Source: an uncultured delta proteobacterium
GTDB lineage: Bacteria; Myxococcota_A; Bradymonadia; REDH01
Direction: 5' to 3'
Assembly: GCA_903873545.1 (NCBI GenBank)
Contig: CAIQPA010000676.1
Location: 1 to 8,386 of the forward strand
DNA: 8,386 bases
Positions 7,983-8,386 of the stretch are shown in pieces. The notes under the pieces are model-generated. The model was not told the origin of the DNA. It did not search any database and saw only the letters and a program-made list of their open reading frames with translations. How positions within the stretch are numbered: the first letter of the stretch is position 1; each line of letters starts with the position of its first letter. Both the position numbers and the translations under genes were made by a program.

Positions 7983-7995
7983 GATTGGCCGTCAA
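7966..7995 (-). promoter_or_regulatory. Candidate sigma70-like promoter for the barrel-protein gene
   Basis: On the minus strand TTGACG (7995-7990, five of six matches to TTGACA) is followed after 18 bases by TAGCCT (7971-7966). The second element keeps the key A2 and T6 of TATAAT but is otherwise weak. Transcription would start near 7959 and leave a leader of about 39 bases before the ATG. It lies just after the ComF-family stop codon. This rests on pattern matching only. Confidence 0.35.
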
Positions 7996-8008
7996 GCCGC
8001 AAAGGGGT

Positions 8009-8386
8009 TCAGGGCGCTGCGGCAACCGACCAGGAGGCCACGCTCTGCGCACCGCTCTCCAGCAGCGCTGCGGCACAGGCGATGGCGGTCGCGCCGGTCG
8101 TGGTGACGTCGTCGACCAGCAGCACACGCCGCCCTGCGACGGAGCGGGCCGTGTAGGCGCCCAGAATGTCGCGCCGTGCGTCACGCCCCTTAGAGCTCTG
8201 CGCCTCACCGTGCAGGTGGCGCGTGAGGCTGCTCTGCCGCATGGGCACTTGTGTGGCTCGGCTCACGCCGCGGGCAATGAGCAGGGCCTGGTTGTAGCCC
8301 CGCTCACGGAGCCGCTCGCGGGAGAGGGGGACGGGCACGATGAGGTCGAAGGGTGCGCGCGGCGGCGCGAGCGTGGCGGCAGCGAA
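8009..8386 (-). CDS. ComF-family phosphoribosyltransferase-like protein, 5' end outside the window
   Basis: The frame is open to the right edge; 125 residues and the TGA (8009-8011) are visible. A GTG at 8338 is probably not the start. The codons before it read FAAATLAPPRAPFDLI and join it to give FDLIVPVPL, the conserved first strand of ComF proteins. Next come RERLRERGYNQA (the family's RL-x-x-RG-[YF]-NQ motif), an R-D-A-R-R-D-I-L-G-A-Y stretch matching the usual R-x-N-V-x-G-A-F, and the PRPP-binding loop VLLVDDVTTTGAT (8125-8087). This is the type I PRTase half. The N-terminal zinc-finger region typical of ComF/GntX would lie outside the window. In naturally transformable bacteria ComF is a cytoplasmic factor for uptake of single-stranded DNA, but homologues occur widely in non-competent species and the exact reaction is uncertain. 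The C-terminus ends soon after the expected last strand (SVASWSVAAAP). Confidence 0.92.
   Translation of the reverse strand, partial: FAAATLAPPRAPFDLIVPVPLSRERLRERGYNQALLIARGVSRATQVPMRQSSLTRHLHGEAQSSKGRDARRDILGAYTARSVAGRRVLLVDDVTTTGATAIACAAALLESGAQSVASWSVAAAP

Noticed and set aside
7282..8106. 274-codon open frame on the plus strand across the barrel gene and intergenic region
   Set aside because: It is antisense to a gene with a signal peptide and ribosome-binding site, and also runs antisense through the end of the ComF-family gene. No domain is recognisable in it.

Overview
The window is high-GC DNA with dense, bacterial-style gene packing. It holds four genes, two of them cut by the window edges. 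The protein style (a giant TPR protein, a large outer-membrane beta-barrel with a Sec signal peptide, GC-rich codons) suggests a Gram-negative bacterium. My guess is a deltaproteobacterial lineage such as Myxococcota/Bradymonadales. This is an inference from style, because no rRNA or lineage marker is present.

Layout. Bases 1-5669 (+) carry the 3' part of a giant tetratricopeptide-repeat protein whose reading frame is open at the left edge. At least 1,888 codons are visible. About 1,240 residues are built from 17 successive units with a near-constant period of 72 residues. More ordinary TPRs follow, and then a ~270-residue C-terminal region that is not TPR-like. Its last bases overlap or abut rsmI (5656-6507, +), the 16S rRNA C1402 2'-O-methyltransferase, so the two genes look co-transcribed and perhaps translationally coupled. 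rsmI ends tail-to-tail with a convergent gene (6499-7920, -) for a secreted, probably beta-barrel outer-membrane protein; the two coding regions overlap by 9 bases. An 88-base intergenic stretch (7921-8008) holds that gene's ribosome-binding site, a weak sigma70-like promoter and a perfect 8-bp dyad lying across it. The right edge (8009-8386, -) is the C-terminal PRTase half of a ComF-family protein, cut off at its 5' end.

How the genes fit together. rsmI is a housekeeping ribosome-modification gene, and the ComF-family gene belongs to a DNA-uptake/phosphoribosyltransferase family. The TPR protein and the barrel protein are likely lineage-specific envelope or scaffold functions. Nothing in the sequence ties the four into one pathway. 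There are no tRNA or rRNA genes, CRISPR arrays, insertion sequences or phage genes. The most distinctive item is the giant TPR protein with its strict 72-residue register and uncharacterised C-terminal region. I do not see a defence system or other clear multi-gene novelty.
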